From Psococerastis gibbosa (lineage: Eukaryota; Arthropoda; Insecta; Psocodea; Psocidae), in the NCBI GenBank assembly GCA_963971405.1, contig OZ020490.1, forward strand, positions 22,345,464 through 22,409,463: a stretch of 64,000 bases of DNA, in the 5' to 3' direction. Below the pieces are notes generated by a model. It searched no databases, was not told the DNA's origin, and saw only the letters and a list, made by a program, of their open reading frames with translations. The stretch's first letter is position 1. Each line of letters starts with the position of its first letter. The position numbers and the translations under genes were made by a program. This document shows positions 33,160-44,632 of this stretch, one piece after another.

Positions 33160-33717
33160 ATCCGAGAATGCACATTTGGCAAGCAATGGGTCTCGCATAA
33201 AGTCAAAAACATTCGAATCTAACAACATCGACTTGGATATAACGAAAAGACTTCTCAAAACTCTAGTGTGGAGTGTGCTCTTGTACGGAAGTGAAGCATG
33301 GTGCATATACAAACATTACAAAAAAAAAAACTGGAAGCCATTGAGATGTGGTGCTACAGAAGAATTTCGAAAATCCCATGGAGAGACTACAGAACCAAGA
33401 ACCAACGAAGAAGTGCTCCTTAGAATAAACAAAAAAAAAAAGCTATTTTGGCCACCATTTCAACAAGAAGAGGCAAATGGATGGGGCATATTCTGAGACA
33501 CGAAGGGCTCCTCAAGAACATCGTTGAGGGTAAGGTTGAAGACACCAACTCAGGAGGAACAGAGGAAGGAGTACCTAGAGGATGCCATGAAGGACCTAGG
33601 GTGCGACACCTATAAAGGACTGAAAAGGACAGCACACAAAAGACAAGAGCGGTGGAGAAGAATACAACATTCGCTGCAAACCAATCCATAGATTGCAACT
33701 CAAGAAGAAGAAGAAGG
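33160..33717 (+). mobile_element. LINE ORF2 3' end, decayed
   Basis: The frames give ITKRLLKTLVWSVLLYGSEA, then a block equivalent to W.LYKHYKKKLEA.EMWCYRRI, then TISTRRGKWMGHILRHEGLL in another frame, then EDAMKDLGCDTYKGLKRTAH. This is the region after the reverse transcriptase domain in insect non-LTR elements. Several frameshifts split it. It ends at a (GAA)n-like tail (agaagaagaagaagg) near 33705. A second copy is at 57318-57665. Confidence 0.9.
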
Positions 33718-33984
33718 GTTTCACAGAAGTTTCGGGTACCCAACGCACGGGGGTCCAGCGATCATACTGCCGTCGGGAATTATTAATTTCAAACAGATAT
33801 TAACCCAAACCCCAGCCATTGTCATTACAGTGTAGTATTACAATATATTGGTCTGGTCTAACAGTTTTATACAATGCTGTCCTATCGATCAATTCAGTGA
33901 TTTAGGATAGGGAAAATCGAGGCTACCAAAGTGTAACCCTGGAACATTTTTTTTTTTTAAATACTCATTTAATCGATTTCAGTA

Positions 33985-35064
33985 CCGTCAAACCGCCTAT
34001 ATTGGGTCAGAGAGTGTATTATAAGACCAGTTGCAACATACGGATCGGAAACCTGGAATCTCACTGTAAACGATGCCAACAAACTACGTGTACTCGAATG
34101 AAAGATAATAAGGAGGATATATGGACCCCTTTACGAGTACGGAGAATGGCGTATAAGAAACAACGCTGAAATCGACGCCGCTCTCAACGGAGAAGACATA
34201 GTAAGGTTCATTAAAGCACAACGATTAAGGTGGCTGGGACACGTTGTAAGGACGTCTGAAGAACGCATGCCACGAAAAATGTACAAAGCAAGCATGACGG
34301 GAAGACGACTGCCAGGACGGCCAAGAAACCGCTGGAAGGACGAGTTAGAGAATGGCCTTCGCGAGTTGGGAGTCTCCAGATGGTGGAGCGTTGTGCAAAA
34401 CCGAGAAGAATGGAGGAGTGTTGACGAGCAGGCCAAAGCCCACCAAGGGCTGTAGAGCCGGAAGAAGAAGTGTATTATGGGTCAGCGCGCTGAAATATTT
34501 AAAAAAATTTATTCCAGAACCACCGACAAGCATCATGGCGATGTTGATGTCTGTAAACACAGTACAATAACTAAAGTAAATAATTTAGGCAAAAGTGAGG
34601 CACTCCTATAATGCTCAGTTAGTTTATTTTAATTCCTAGTTAAATTTGAAATATTTGAATTCCAAAAACCCTGAAAAAACTTCAGTTGTAGGCAATTACT
34701 GAGAAAAGCTATCCATTTTGCCGCTAATATTATTGAATAATGTTTATTTGGACATTTTCGAATAGTTTTAAGAGTAACCTAAATGAGATGCGTAGCGCTT
34801 AACTGTGGTACAAGAGGGAGGGCACTAGTTAAGTATGGGTTCTTTCAGTGACCCAAATTACCCACCCTTAGAGTCCAAATTGGGTCAGTCTTTTTAATTT
34901 TTTTTATTCTTAGTGGGACCATTCTATTCGAGAAATTAGACTCCTGCTAAATCTCGTGTGCGTGCTGCTATGTATTAACGTCAATAACTGTGAAATATTA
35001 CAACAAACAATTTTAAGAATTGAAAAATTCACTGAAAATTGACCCAATTTAGGCGGTTTTACGG
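33985..35064. mobile_element. Tc1/mariner-like TIR element interrupted by a LINE
   Basis: Ends ccgtcaaaccgcctatattg and, from the right, ccgtaaaaccgcctaaattg agree at 18 of 20 and continue with ggtca. TA flanks at 33983-33984 and 35065-35066. Without the LINE fragment it would be about 630 bp. Part of the interior (aaattgggtcag near 34875) repeats the terminal word gggtca. No transposase. Confidence 0.82.
34023..34469 (+). mobile_element. LINE, 5'-truncated, with 9-bp target duplication
   Basis: A single frame gives PVATYGSETWNLTVNDANKL, then RRIYGPLYEYGEWRIRNNAE, IKAQRLRWLGHVVRTSEERM, GRRLPGRPRNRWKDELENGL and REEWRSVDEQAKAHQGL, then stop and a short ggaagaagaag tail. This is the classical C-terminus of insect non-LTR ORF2 proteins. 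One internal stop (a TGA) is in the early part. The 9-mer gtgtattat at 34014-34022 recurs at 34470-34478, so the insertion boundaries are well defined and it is the youngest-looking LINE fragment here. Confidence 0.93.
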
Positions 35065-35066
35065 TA

Positions 35067-36103
35067 CCTACACTAATTAATAAATAGGAAAGCATGTGAG
35101 AGATCACTCGTCCCGGTTGTTTTAAAAATATTAAATTAATCGAAATGTGAGCTCGGATTAACCATTTTTTTAGAATGGAAAGCGAATTGACTTTCACTGT
35201 TAGTATTTTTGTATTGTCTACCTGTCTAACCTAACCTAACCTATGAGATTATACTTTACATTATATTCCTTTGGGCAAGAGTCTAAACAACTTTAGGTAA
35301 GTTTTCTTGAAACGTTTAAATTCTTTCATATATAGCCTATACATACATACGTACAGAATCGCTAGGTACATTAAACAACTGAAGATGGTCCAGAATCCAC
35401 TTTGTAAAAATTGCATTAGCACTATGAGCTTGTTTCCCGAGTACAATATGCCCCCTCCAAGCACCAGTTCCTCCCTAGCTCACAGTAGCCCTATGATTAA
35501 CTCCCAAAGGCAAACTCATTACAAAATACCTATTTTCATCCTATGACATCAATCTAAAAAGTCTTAAGCATAGCAAATGCGTCAAACGAGCCATTGACAA
35601 CGCCATACAATGCCTTGAACTTGCAACCGCACGAAAATATTTCAAAGTAAACTCTAATTGCCTTCTTAGAAAAAATATAAGCCATTAATTAATGAGCACC
35701 CCATGACCTAAGACAACTGCGGACAAAAACTGGTTGCGCACAATGACTTTCACACATACGACTAATGAACACAGCCAAAGACAGACAGTAAAAAATAGCA
35801 CAAGCTGAACTCTGTACAGAAACCTTAACTGACTGATTATCCATAGAAGAGTCGTAAAAAGTTTGGTTGACTAGAACAACAGTGTTCCGGTGTGTTATTG
35901 GGCCTACACTGAGGTGCAATTCTATAAAGGCACGTGGCTTTTCAGGTCAAAGCCCAAAGGGTAGCCATTGAGTGTTATATCTCAGAGTTGGGACATTCGA
36001 CCACGCTACAATTATTTTTTATAAATCCTGGGGCCAACTGGTGCGTTTTCCATTTAAAAAAAGGCGGGGAAAAAATTTGGCGAGCTCGAATTTCTCACCA
36101 CTC
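35067..36103. other. unassigned DNA with a short telomere-like tract
   Basis: At 35227-35243 there are three consecutive cctaa-type units (ctaacctaacctaacct). The rest shows no recognised feature; open frames at 34910-35197, 35307-35546 and 35689-35919 are unrecognisable. Confidence 0.45.
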
Positions 36104-36487
36104 CAGCAGCCCGACTAACGCGATTTGGGATTATTTTATCGTAATACCAGGGATTAATAATAAACAAATGAGTGCAAAATGCGCGGGAAATTAAAATTGT
36201 TAAATTAATAATTTTAGTGAGTTTTCATTTTTCAATTTTTTTCACCCTTATAGATATATAGACATATTAATTAAAAATCTTATTATATTTCAAAATTCTA
36301 CCTGTTCATTTTAATGTTTATTAGTATTTCCTTAAATAATTATTAAACAATCCAACCATTCACTTGTATTTTAATAATTTATAAATTTAAATTTCCCGCG
36401 CACCGTCACGTGACACCTTACTACTGCGGTATTGAAAAATAAACCCCAGTATTATAACATTCCCAAATCGCCATTATCGGGCCACAG
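36104..36487. mobile_element. CNGCAG-TIR element, long class
   Basis: 384 bp. It begins cagcagcccgactaacgcga, continues tttgggattat..tatcgtaatacc.ggg, and ends with the inverse (ccccagtattataacattcc, caaatcgccattatcgggcc). It shares the internal words gagtgcaaaatgcgcgggaa and caccgtcacgtgacacctta with 18396-18767. The last bases at the right differ from the consensus. Confidence 0.87.
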
Positions 36488-37236
36488 TTATTGAACTCCT
36501 ACCGGAAATCCCCAATATCCGTTTTTATACAAACCATATTAGTGTGGCCAATCAGTATCAGTAGCGGTCATACGACATATTACAACAAGGGGCATTTCTT
36601 CGATTTACAAAGTATCAATCTTCAAGGTAGCTGAGCTTCTGTGTAATGGAAGAGGCGAAGACGCGTAAACTCCTAATCTGCATCTCCTCGCGGTGAAGAT
36701 GGAAGAGTGTAATGGCGACTGAACAGATAATGGACCGAAATTGAGCCGGGATAAGCGAAAAACACAGATTTTTCAGTGCAGGGCTCTCTTTTGTCCTGGG
36801 GTTGGAAAACTGGCCCAGAAGGCGGAGGAACTCAATGAAGACACATAAGGATGCAGAAGACAACGGGAAACCACAGCATTACCATTCCGTAGAAGAGTCA
36901 TCATGACTACAATTGCCAATTTTCGATAGAAGAGGCATTAGAAGAAGACTGAGTCTAAACAAAAATACCCGCAGTTTCATACTTTATTACAATTAAATAC
37001 CCCTCCCCCTTCACCCCCTCCGATTTAAGGTCTCGCATACATTTTATTTCTCAATTCTTTTAGTCCCCACACGACGATTTCATATTGAATGAACTGTTCT
37101 GAACTATGTAATTTAATTTCTAAAATAATTAATTTTTGGTAGATAGGTAATGAACTAATCAACGATAAACCGCATGCGGGTCAATGTCTTGCGGTAGATG
37201 ATGTAAATTGCTATAACTTGTATTTTTGTGTTGGTA
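36488..37236. other. unassigned DNA
   Basis: A moderately GC-rich part at 36620-36910 with an 82-codon minus-strand frame is not recognised. The rest is AT-rich. Confidence 0.4.
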
Positions 37237-37500
37237 ATAAGTACTTACTTACTTACTTACTCCTTGGCGCTACGGCCCGTGAAGCCGGCGCGGTCCTGCG
37301 CTCTCCTTCACCAGTCATCGACGCCAAGGGTCGCCAGATCCACCTCGACGTCGTCTAGCAATCGCATCCACGGTCGTCCAACTCATCTTCTCCCTCCCTT
37401 AGGGCACCTTGTGTAAGGCTGCTCTTGTAGCCCTATTGTTGGGCATTCCTAGCCACCTGATGCGGGCTCCCTTGATTTCGGCTACTACCGTAGGCTCTTG
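37237..37500 (-). mobile_element. LINE ORF2 C-terminus with (AAGT)n 3' tail
   Basis: The minus-strand frame gives GRPWMRLLDDVEVDLATLGV followed by DDW, a stop codon, RRAQDRAGFTGRSAKE and the final TAA. This is the usual GRP..RW.DDVE.DL..LGV..WR..A.DR end of non-LTR ORF2. Directly after the stop, the strand runs into gtaagtaagtaagtaagta (37239-37262), a short tandem-repeat tail as in CR1/L2/RTE-type elements. Upstream (37420-37500) it includes ATRAALHKVP in another frame. Confidence 0.85.
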
Positions 37501-37519
37501 GTGTATCGCGTAGAGCTCA

Positions 37520-37860
37520 TCATTTCTACGGATGCGCCTCACTTTCTCTCTCTCTCTCTCTCTCACTCACTCACCTTCTCGTTTGTACACCGATCAAGCT
37601 TTTCCTTTCCTCTTGGTCTGTCACTGACTCATTGCTTGACCGAATCAGCGAATTAATTTTCCCCTGGCGCTAATGATTGTAAACTTGATATGTCATGATA
37701 CGGATACGCCTCTCTCTCTATCTCTCTATCTCTCTCTCTCTTTTGTACACCGATCAAGCTTTTCCTCTTGGTCTGATAGTCTGTCTCTAACTCATTGATT
37801 GATCGCATCAGCGAATCATCAATTTTCCCCTGGCGCTCATGATTGTAAACTTGGTATGCC
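37520..37860 (+). repeat. tandem duplication of about 170 bp with (TC)n tracts
   Basis: tttgtacaccgatcaagctt, cctcttggtctg, and ttttcccctggcgct.atga with ttgtaaactt occur twice, at 37578-37690 and 37741-37857. Each copy is preceded by a (TC)n run with an acggatrcgcctc word. Confidence 0.88.
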
Positions 37861-39237
37861 TGTAGTCAATGCCCTGCACTGCAGCCCATACTGTTATTAG
37901 AGCCTTTACGATTCATTGGTTTGGTCCCATGATTCCTGTTAAAACAAATGACTTGGCGAATCTCTTAGCTACCATGGTCACTATTTGTTTATGTGTACAT
38001 ATGCAGGCGGAAGCTGTGACTGTAGCAGCTCCCGGTGACATTGGCTAAACTTGTCCTATACTCACTTCCTGCGTAAGTTCCATCCTAACAAGGTACATAT
38101 TAAATCTCGTCCTTTCTGAGGGTGATCATATCCTTCAACTCGTTAAATTCGCAACCTTTCGCTATGGAATAAACCATCGTCATTGCATTGAAACAGGTGT
38201 GATGAGGCAATATTAATAATTGTAGCCCTATGTCATCTCGTTTGTTGTCTATATCAAGGATGCATTTGCATATATGATATTTAGCTGCAGATCCGTTTTA
38301 TATCCGTATGGAAGAATGGGTCTATGGACCAGAGATACCGGTGATTGCTGGGGGTCATTTCAAAACGAATGTAATTTATATTGTACCGCAGATATACACA
38401 GGGCCAAGTACATATATGTACTTTCTTGATTGATTGACCTCTGAATTTTCTATTACAGTCATTATGGCGGTAACTGGGAAGAAGATGTGTCAAGGATTAT
38501 TGTTGCCGAATTTGCAAAAATATTTTGGGTGCTTATCCACTGCGTTGCTAAGATATGTATACTGAAAATACTAACCTAAATGGTACCAATCATATCGTAC
38601 TTTGACGAGTCTGTTGATGTTCGACTTACAATAATGAGTATGTGCTACATAGTGCCAAATATTCAAACTGCAAGTTTAAGTCATATTAACATGGTTTATC
38701 CTATACAAGCTATCAGGTGCTCCAGGCTTCTCCGGAGAGGGGGCTGAATTTTCCTTGCCCCCCCCCCTTTCCTTGACGAATATCCAGAACTCCTGGGATC
38801 CTCCACATTTTTCTAAAGTTTTATATAGTAAAGATAGGACATTCACTCCCACAAAAGATAATTTCTGCTACGTCTTTTTCGTTTTTTTTGGAGCAGGCCT
38901 TGGGTACTTTCAAACTAAAAAAATCCCGGGGTGGCTACAAGACGTTCCTGTTTATTTAACGACTACTTTGCATTTCACGATATAAAATAGGTACTCGGCA
39001 ATATTACCACGAACCGGTATGACATGGTTTTATACTCTCTAAACATTATCTTAACGCCGGAAGATTATTTAAACCCACCAAACTTCTTATCATTGATTCA
39101 CTGCCGCAATTTTAGGACCTTTAATTCACATCGGAAATTCGAGGAGGTACCAATAGATTTCAAATCCAGATATAAATGAACAAATCCGTGAATAATCCAG
39201 TTTATATGTTAATTACATAATCCATGTACAGTAATAA
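37861..39237. other. unassigned DNA
   Basis: About 1.4 kb without a recognised feature. A poly-C run at 38757-38767 may belong to an unseen MITE. Confidence 0.45.
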
Positions 39238-39239
39238 AC

Positions 39240-39342
39240 CAGGCGGTTCCGGGCATTCTTAGTTGAGTGTAAGAGAGGGCTTTACAGCCCTAACTCCGCT
39301 AGGTTGGCTTAGTAATAGAACAAAAAAAGTCCTTATTTATTT
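39240..39342 (+). mobile_element. SINE A, 5'-truncated
   Basis: It starts inside the body (aggcggttccgggcattctt) and keeps gttgagtgtaagagagggct, ccctaactccgctaggttgg and the tail aaaagtccttatttattta. Confidence 0.85.
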
Positions 39343-39603
39343 AATGAACGTAAGCAATTCAGTTCAATGGATGCCGCTCCCTTCAAAGTAGTTGCCTGAC
39401 AGCAATATCTACTACGTCATTTTAATTGAAGTAAATAAAATGGCACTTATTATATTATTTATTACTGTGATAATTAATTGTAATGTTCATAAAAGCTGCA
39501 TACAACTTTTTATCCTTAAAATATGGCGTCCTTGAAGGCCGCAGGCTGTTTATGTTAATAGCAAGGGCCAAATAATGGGAACACACCTTATTTCATTAAC
39601 TAG

Positions 39604-40100
39604 TATAAAGCTGGCCAACGGCCTTACCATGTTGATTCCATTAGAGCAGAGCATGTTTCAAACTGCGGCAACTTGGTAGTGTGCACAGCGTTGGCAGGGG
39701 AACCTGCAGCCTGATCGAGGCGATTATAATACCGGGGTTAAATAAATACCCTAGGATTATAACTGTAAACAAACAAATTTTGAATAGCGCTTTCCATTAT
39801 AAAATTATCTTGTTTACATTTTTATTACCAGGGGATTAAATAAATACCGGTATTATAATCGCCTCGATCAGGCAGCTGGTGGGACATGATAACGCGCTTA
39901 GGCAGTATAAGTCGAGTCCTGGTCACCTCCGATTTAATCGTGTAACTTTACCATGTTCCCCAAGTGGTTCGGAATCCACTATAATCAGTAGGTCCACCCT
40001 GTCAGTCAACTCCCCTTTCCCCGAGGTGAAAGAGTCTGCCCTTAGGGTGCCTCAAGTTAACAAACAGACTCACTCCGCCCGCCAGGCTGACAGGGTTGCT
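39604..40100 (+). repeat. dispersed repeat Rep-1, longest copy (interrupted by a MITE)
   Basis: Segments match 58560-58790 on the minus strand (aacttggtagtgtgcacag, ggtcacctccgatttaatcg, ccccaagtggttcggaatcc) and 62770-62995 on the minus strand (agtcaactcccctttccccg, aacagactcactccgcccgc, gacagggttgcttaaagcag). The CNGCAG element at 39704-39878 lies inside. The nature of Rep-1 is unknown; it is moderately GC-rich. Confidence 0.82.
39704..39878. mobile_element. CNGCAG-TIR element, short class (175 bp), inside Rep-1
   Basis: Ends ctgcagcctgatcgaggcga and, from the right, cagctgcctgatcgaggcga; both continue ttataataccgg.. and aataaatacc. The centre has caaattttgaatagcgcttt and ttaccaggggattaaa. 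Closely matched at 54451 and twice at 55634-55962. The Rep-1 copy at 58600-58680 lacks the insertion. Confidence 0.9.
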
Positions 40101-40299
40101 TAAAGCAGAAATGCTGAAAGCAGGCGTTAGAAACAACAAACAAGAGTAGTGAAGTAGCTTACTACTACTACTATAATGTCCTGGAGGGGTTCTTATGAAC
40201 CTAGACCCACTACTATGTACATATAGTGACCCATTGGTCGCCAGCTTAGGCCCAGTGATCCGCTCAGAAATTCGTCTGGGGAGTAAATGGGTTGGTAGA

Positions 40300-40545
40300 C
40301 TCGTATCTGTACTTGGTTAAGTCATGCTTTCGACTGTTTCATTGCGTCAATGGTAAGCTTGTCACAGCTTGTTCATTATCGCTTGTAGCCGGAGTAGGTT
40401 GGCATCGAGCACGTATACCAGTTTGCCAATGGGCAAAAATGCATACGGAAACAATACAAATAATGTCCGAAGTCCATGGGGTCGTTGGCATTGGACAAGG
40501 GACCAATCGGCCACTAGAAGTAGGCCTAGATCCATAAAAAGTCCT
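40300..40545 (+). repeat. dispersed repeat Rep-2, copy 2 (uninterrupted)
   Basis: Partner of 21158-21725. Shared words include gtagccggagtaggttggca, acgtataccagtttgccaat and cgaagtccatggggtcgttg. At the end (tccataaaaagtcctt) it shows the site where copy 1 carries a hAT MITE. Confidence 0.8.
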
Positions 40546-40556
40546 TCGGGACATTA

Positions 40557-41352
40557 TTTTTCCAATTATACGTAGTGTAAGGAAAGCTTTGTGATGGTCG
40601 AAATTTTCGATTCCGAGATTTCAACGGATTTACACGTTTTGAGGTCCCAGGAACCCAAAAAAGTGGTTTTTACGGAATGTCTGTCTGTCGCTCTGTCTGT
40701 TCATCGTTTTCCGGGCAAACTACTCGGTCGATTTCGATGAAATTAGGCATGTAGGTTCACAAAAATCATACCTCGGGACCATTTTTATTTTATTTTGGGC
40801 TCAACTCAATTTGGGGGGTGGGGGGTTTATTCTCAGAAAACTCAAAACAACGTCTAAAAAAATTATTTCTCAAAAACGGATCGGTCACTTACCCCTTGAT
40901 AGTTTGCTTCTGGGGGAAATAAATAAAAAATAAAAAATTTTAAGGAAAAATTACTAGAAAGTAATTAAATTAAAATATAAAATAAAATAAAATTACTAGA
41001 AAGTAATTTTTCTGCAAAACCTTTCTATCGACGATTTCTACGTTCAGGAATGTTTTAGGTGTTAAATTGAACAAATTGAAAAAAAAATTTTTTTTTGAAA
41101 ATTCACACTGAAATGTATTGCGTGCCCTGCCATTATTACTCATTATTACTGTGTGGTAATGTGTTGGTCTGACCTATCTAGAAATTACCTCACATCCAGT
41201 GACGACGTCAGGTGGACAACCCCCCCCCCCCCCCCCCCCGAGATATCCTAAATTTAACCATAGGAAAAGTATTTACCATGAAATTACGCATCTTCTCTAT
41301 CTACTAATTGATAAATTGGAAAGCATGTTCGAGTAAACTCGGAAGGGTTCTT
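40557..41352 (+). mobile_element. HINE-like element, copy D
   Basis: It starts in the 5' sub-terminal repeat (tccaattatacgtagtg, slightly shortened), has a short CTGT tract at 40679-40700, an AT-rich middle with a local duplication around ttactagaaagtaattttt, a run of 20 C at 41220-41239, and ends with the hairpin and a changed terminus (cggaagggttctt). Confidence 0.86.
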
Positions 41353-41869
41353 AGTAAATGGGCTAAGGTCGCCCTAGGTAGACCTATAGCAATTTTCCCT
41401 ACCATAAACTAAAAATAAATAAATAAACATACTACTAGTACTATTAAAAATAACTTATAGAAAACAACCATAATCTTTGTCAAAAGGATTAATTTTTAGC
41501 AAGACCTGGAATATTCGATACAGGCATGGCCATTTTTATTATTTTGTATTATAGGACTATCTATTCTATTTTATATTTTATTCTTTTTATCCTGGATGGA
41601 GGTTTCTACCCAATACTACCGAAATTTGAAAGGATGCCTCGCTTTCATAACGTTATCGCAGAGAAGTCATGCTTATAAAGTATAGCCTGCAGTCACCCGA
41701 CTCATAAAAAGTAAACAAGCAATGAATATGCTCCAAGAGGTGCGTATACTTGATTAATGGCCTTATGCATATTCTTATTAATGGTTCTCATTGAATTGTA
41801 ATAATTAATAACAATTTAAATGAGGAAGGAAACGTGTTAATGAAGGTCCTAGGCTACATGTTTCATTTA
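41353..41869. other. unassigned DNA between two HINE-like copies
   Basis: AT-rich, no recognised feature. Confidence 0.45.
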
Positions 41870-42742
41870 TTGCTTTCCAATTTATACGTAGTATAAGGAA
41901 AGCTTTGTGACGGTCAAAATTTTCGATTCCGAGATTTCAACGGATTTACACGTTTTGAGGTCCCAGGAACCCAAAAAAGTGGTTTTTACGAAATGTCTGT
42001 CTGTCTGTCGCTCTGTCGCTCTGTCTGTTCATCGATTTCTGGGCAAACTACTCGGTCGATCTAAATGAAATTTGGCATGTAGGTTTATAAAAATCATACC
42101 TCCAGATAATTTTTTTTATTTTGGGCTAACTCAATTTGGGGGGGGGGGGGGTTTAATCTCAAAAAACTCCAAAAAAAAGTCTAAAAAAATATTTCTAAAA
42201 ACAGCTCCAACGATTTCTTTTAAATTCACATATATTGTAGACGTTATTAATGCTGATAAAATGCGGGGGGTCGCTTGCCCCTTGATAGTTTGCTTCTGGG
42301 GGTAAAAAAAAAATAATAACTAAATTTTAATGAAAAATGACTAAAAAATAATTTTTCTGCGAAACCTTTCTATCGATGATTTCTAACTTCAAGCATGTTT
42401 TAGGTGTTAAATTGAGTAATGAAACCGGATAGGTTGCTTTCCCAAAAAACTATTTGGTTTGTGCAAAAAAAAAAATGTTTTTAAAAAATGAAAGCAAATT
42501 CACGCTCAAATGCATTGCGTGCCCTGCCATTATTGCTGTGTGGTAATTTGTAGGTCTCACCTATCTAGAATTTAAGTCACCTTCAGTGACGTCAGGTGGG
42601 CGACCCCCCCCCCCCCCCCCCTCGTGATATCCGAAATTTAACCATAGGAAAATTATTTGCCATGAAATTAATCATATTCTCTCTCTACTAATATAAAATA
42701 TAAAATTGGAAAGCATGTTCGAGTAAACTCGGACCGGTTCTT
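41870..42742 (+). mobile_element. HINE-like element, copy E (near complete)
   Basis: ttgctttccaatttatacg at the start, CTGT/CTCT tract at 41995-42028, poly-G near 42138, poly-C of 18 at 42604-42621, then ataaaattggaaagcatg, hairpin cgagtaaactcg, and ggaccggttctt. It lies in the same orientation as copy D 0.5 kb upstream. Confidence 0.9.
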
Positions 42743-42815
42743 TTCATTAAACGACCGTGTACTGTACACTCGTGGCATTATGTAGCCTCTCTTTTCTTTT
42801 CTTTTTTAAATAAAG

Positions 42816-43087
42816 TTCTCGTCTGCAAAATCTAAACATTTTTGCTGACAAACAAAAAAACAACATTATTTCAGGTCTATTTTTTTAAAAAATCTCCCGG
42901 GGGAGCCCCCCGGGCCCCCTTCAACCCTCCCGAAGCCTCGGATGGTAGCGCAATGGACATTAAGATCGCACCCTCAATTTAAAAATTATATATGTCTATG
43001 AAAACGGTTTTCCCCTATTTTATTAAAATGAGGAGGGGGTCCCAAGGGAAACACCGCCTCCCTCTAAACCCTATAGTTACGCCACTG
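42816..43087. mobile_element. hAT-type MITE, 5' part missing
   Basis: The family of 21384-21704: tctcgtctgcaaaatc, ctgacaaac, atttcaggtcta, poly-G/C around tcccgggggagcc, gtcccaagggaaacaccgcc, and right end gttacgccactg. The left terminus is lost, and a segment around 42935-42990 is not shared with the others. Confidence 0.75.
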
Positions 43088-43596
43088 TCTAGCAGTACCT
43101 GTACGAATGTACTAAAACTTCCTTTACACAAATTGCAAGGAAAAGTTCCCATTAATTTACATGACTGTAGTTATATAGCTTTTAATGGATACTCAGCTTA
43201 ACTGCCTAATAAGACACCATTTATTGTAATGTACAACATTTTCTTCTAACCTAGAACACACCGTTTCCACATGATCCCATTGGCCTTTGGTGTTAATAAT
43301 ATCCTGCATAGCTTCGCACCAACGATAGTCATGCGTATCTTGACAAACTTGACCGAAGAAATGAAGGTATATCGTTCAATGTCTCATCGTAACGGTGAAT
43401 GCACGATTGCCTCATAACCTGAATTTATGTCATTACTACCTAATGCCTATACATTAAGTCTACACTGTACCTTTAACAGCATTTTACAATATTCCCTTTT
43501 AGCATGCGGTGCCATACTGTTTGAACGGTGTGGCAAGAATGACAAGAAATTGTTAAAGGAAGGCTAAACTGTAGAAACTTGGATTATTTAAATTAA
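43088..43596. other. unassigned DNA
   Basis: No recognised feature. Confidence 0.45.
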
Positions 43597-43768
43597 ATTA
43601 TCGGCTTCGGTGGCAAGGTGGTAGTGCGTTTGTACTTGTGCGAGTCAACACATCGTGCGATCGGAGCCGTGTCGTAACTGAATGGGTACTAACCTAGAGG
43701 CGACTGAAGAGGTCATTCGGATACATTCATTAAATTGTTTGAATGCGAATAACCCTTTACAAAAATGT
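43597..43768 (+). mobile_element. SINE B, near full-length
   Basis: ggcttcggtggcaaggtggt, acttgtgcgagtcaacacat, gcgatcggagccgtgtcgta, gaggcgactgaagaggtcat, tacattcattaaattgtttg and a ttacaaaaa tail. Confidence 0.88.
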
Positions 43769-44457
43769 GGTACGGGCTGGGCTAGGTAGATATGGCTTTT
43801 AATATTTTTTTAAATAAAAAAAGGGTGTGGTTGAGAAGACACGAGTCAAACTTCACCATTCAATTAAACACCCCGACATTGAGTTACCCTACCTAAAATA
43901 GAAAAACACGTCCTGCCATACGATTTTTATAAATAAATAATAAATAAATGTACTCCTAATTGATGGGAACAGGGTTATCGTTTTCTGTTCTTAGCAGACT
44001 AACTCAATTTTGACTTTATACCTCCTAACCAGCTAATATTATGTTTCTCTGCCCTTTCGTCACATATAAGTAAAAAATCCAGCTTTCAAGAGCCCGCCGT
44101 AGATAGGTAACCAACGTTAAACCACACACGTGCTAGTGCCTTGCGGTATGTCAGCTATGTCATAAATGTGTAATTAATTTGATGTTGGTATAAATATAAT
44201 AATAATAATAATAATAATAAGTTGTTTTGTTTTCTCCTCCGGATGTCCCGTAATTAATATATTAGTAAAACAGTAAGTTACATACCTTATTCAGCAATTC
44301 AGTGATTATGACGTCGATGGTTGAAGGTTTGTGTGCGAAACCTCGATGATGAGCTTTTCACTAGCGCCGAGATTTTCCGGAGCAACTTCGACAATTTCTG
44401 TGGCATGCCTAAAACAAAAAATCTAATCTTAAATTGTTGTTAGCATTTTTTTGGATT
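43769..44457. other. unassigned DNA with an (AAT)n tract
   Basis: The (aat)n run is at 44197-44220. Nothing else recognised. Confidence 0.5.
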
Positions 44458-44465
44458 ATGGTACA

Positions 44466-44624
44466 CAAGACCGTAGCCAGATGGGGCCCAGAGGGTCCGC
44501 CCCCCCCCCTCCAGAAACCTTTGCAGCGTACACTAGATTGAATGGAGTTTTAAATATATTGAGGGTACCTCGCGGTGACGTCAAATGGACCCCCCCCCCG
44601 AAAAAATTTCTGGCTACGGTACTG
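44466..44624. mobile_element. small hAT-type MITE with perfect 8-bp target duplication
   Basis: 159 bp. Ends caagaccgtagccaga and, from the right, cagtaccgtagccaga. The 8-mer atggtaca is exact at 44458-44465 and 44625-44632. Poly-C tracts sit just inside each end. Non-coding. Confidence 0.93.
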
Positions 44625-44632
44625 ATGGTACA

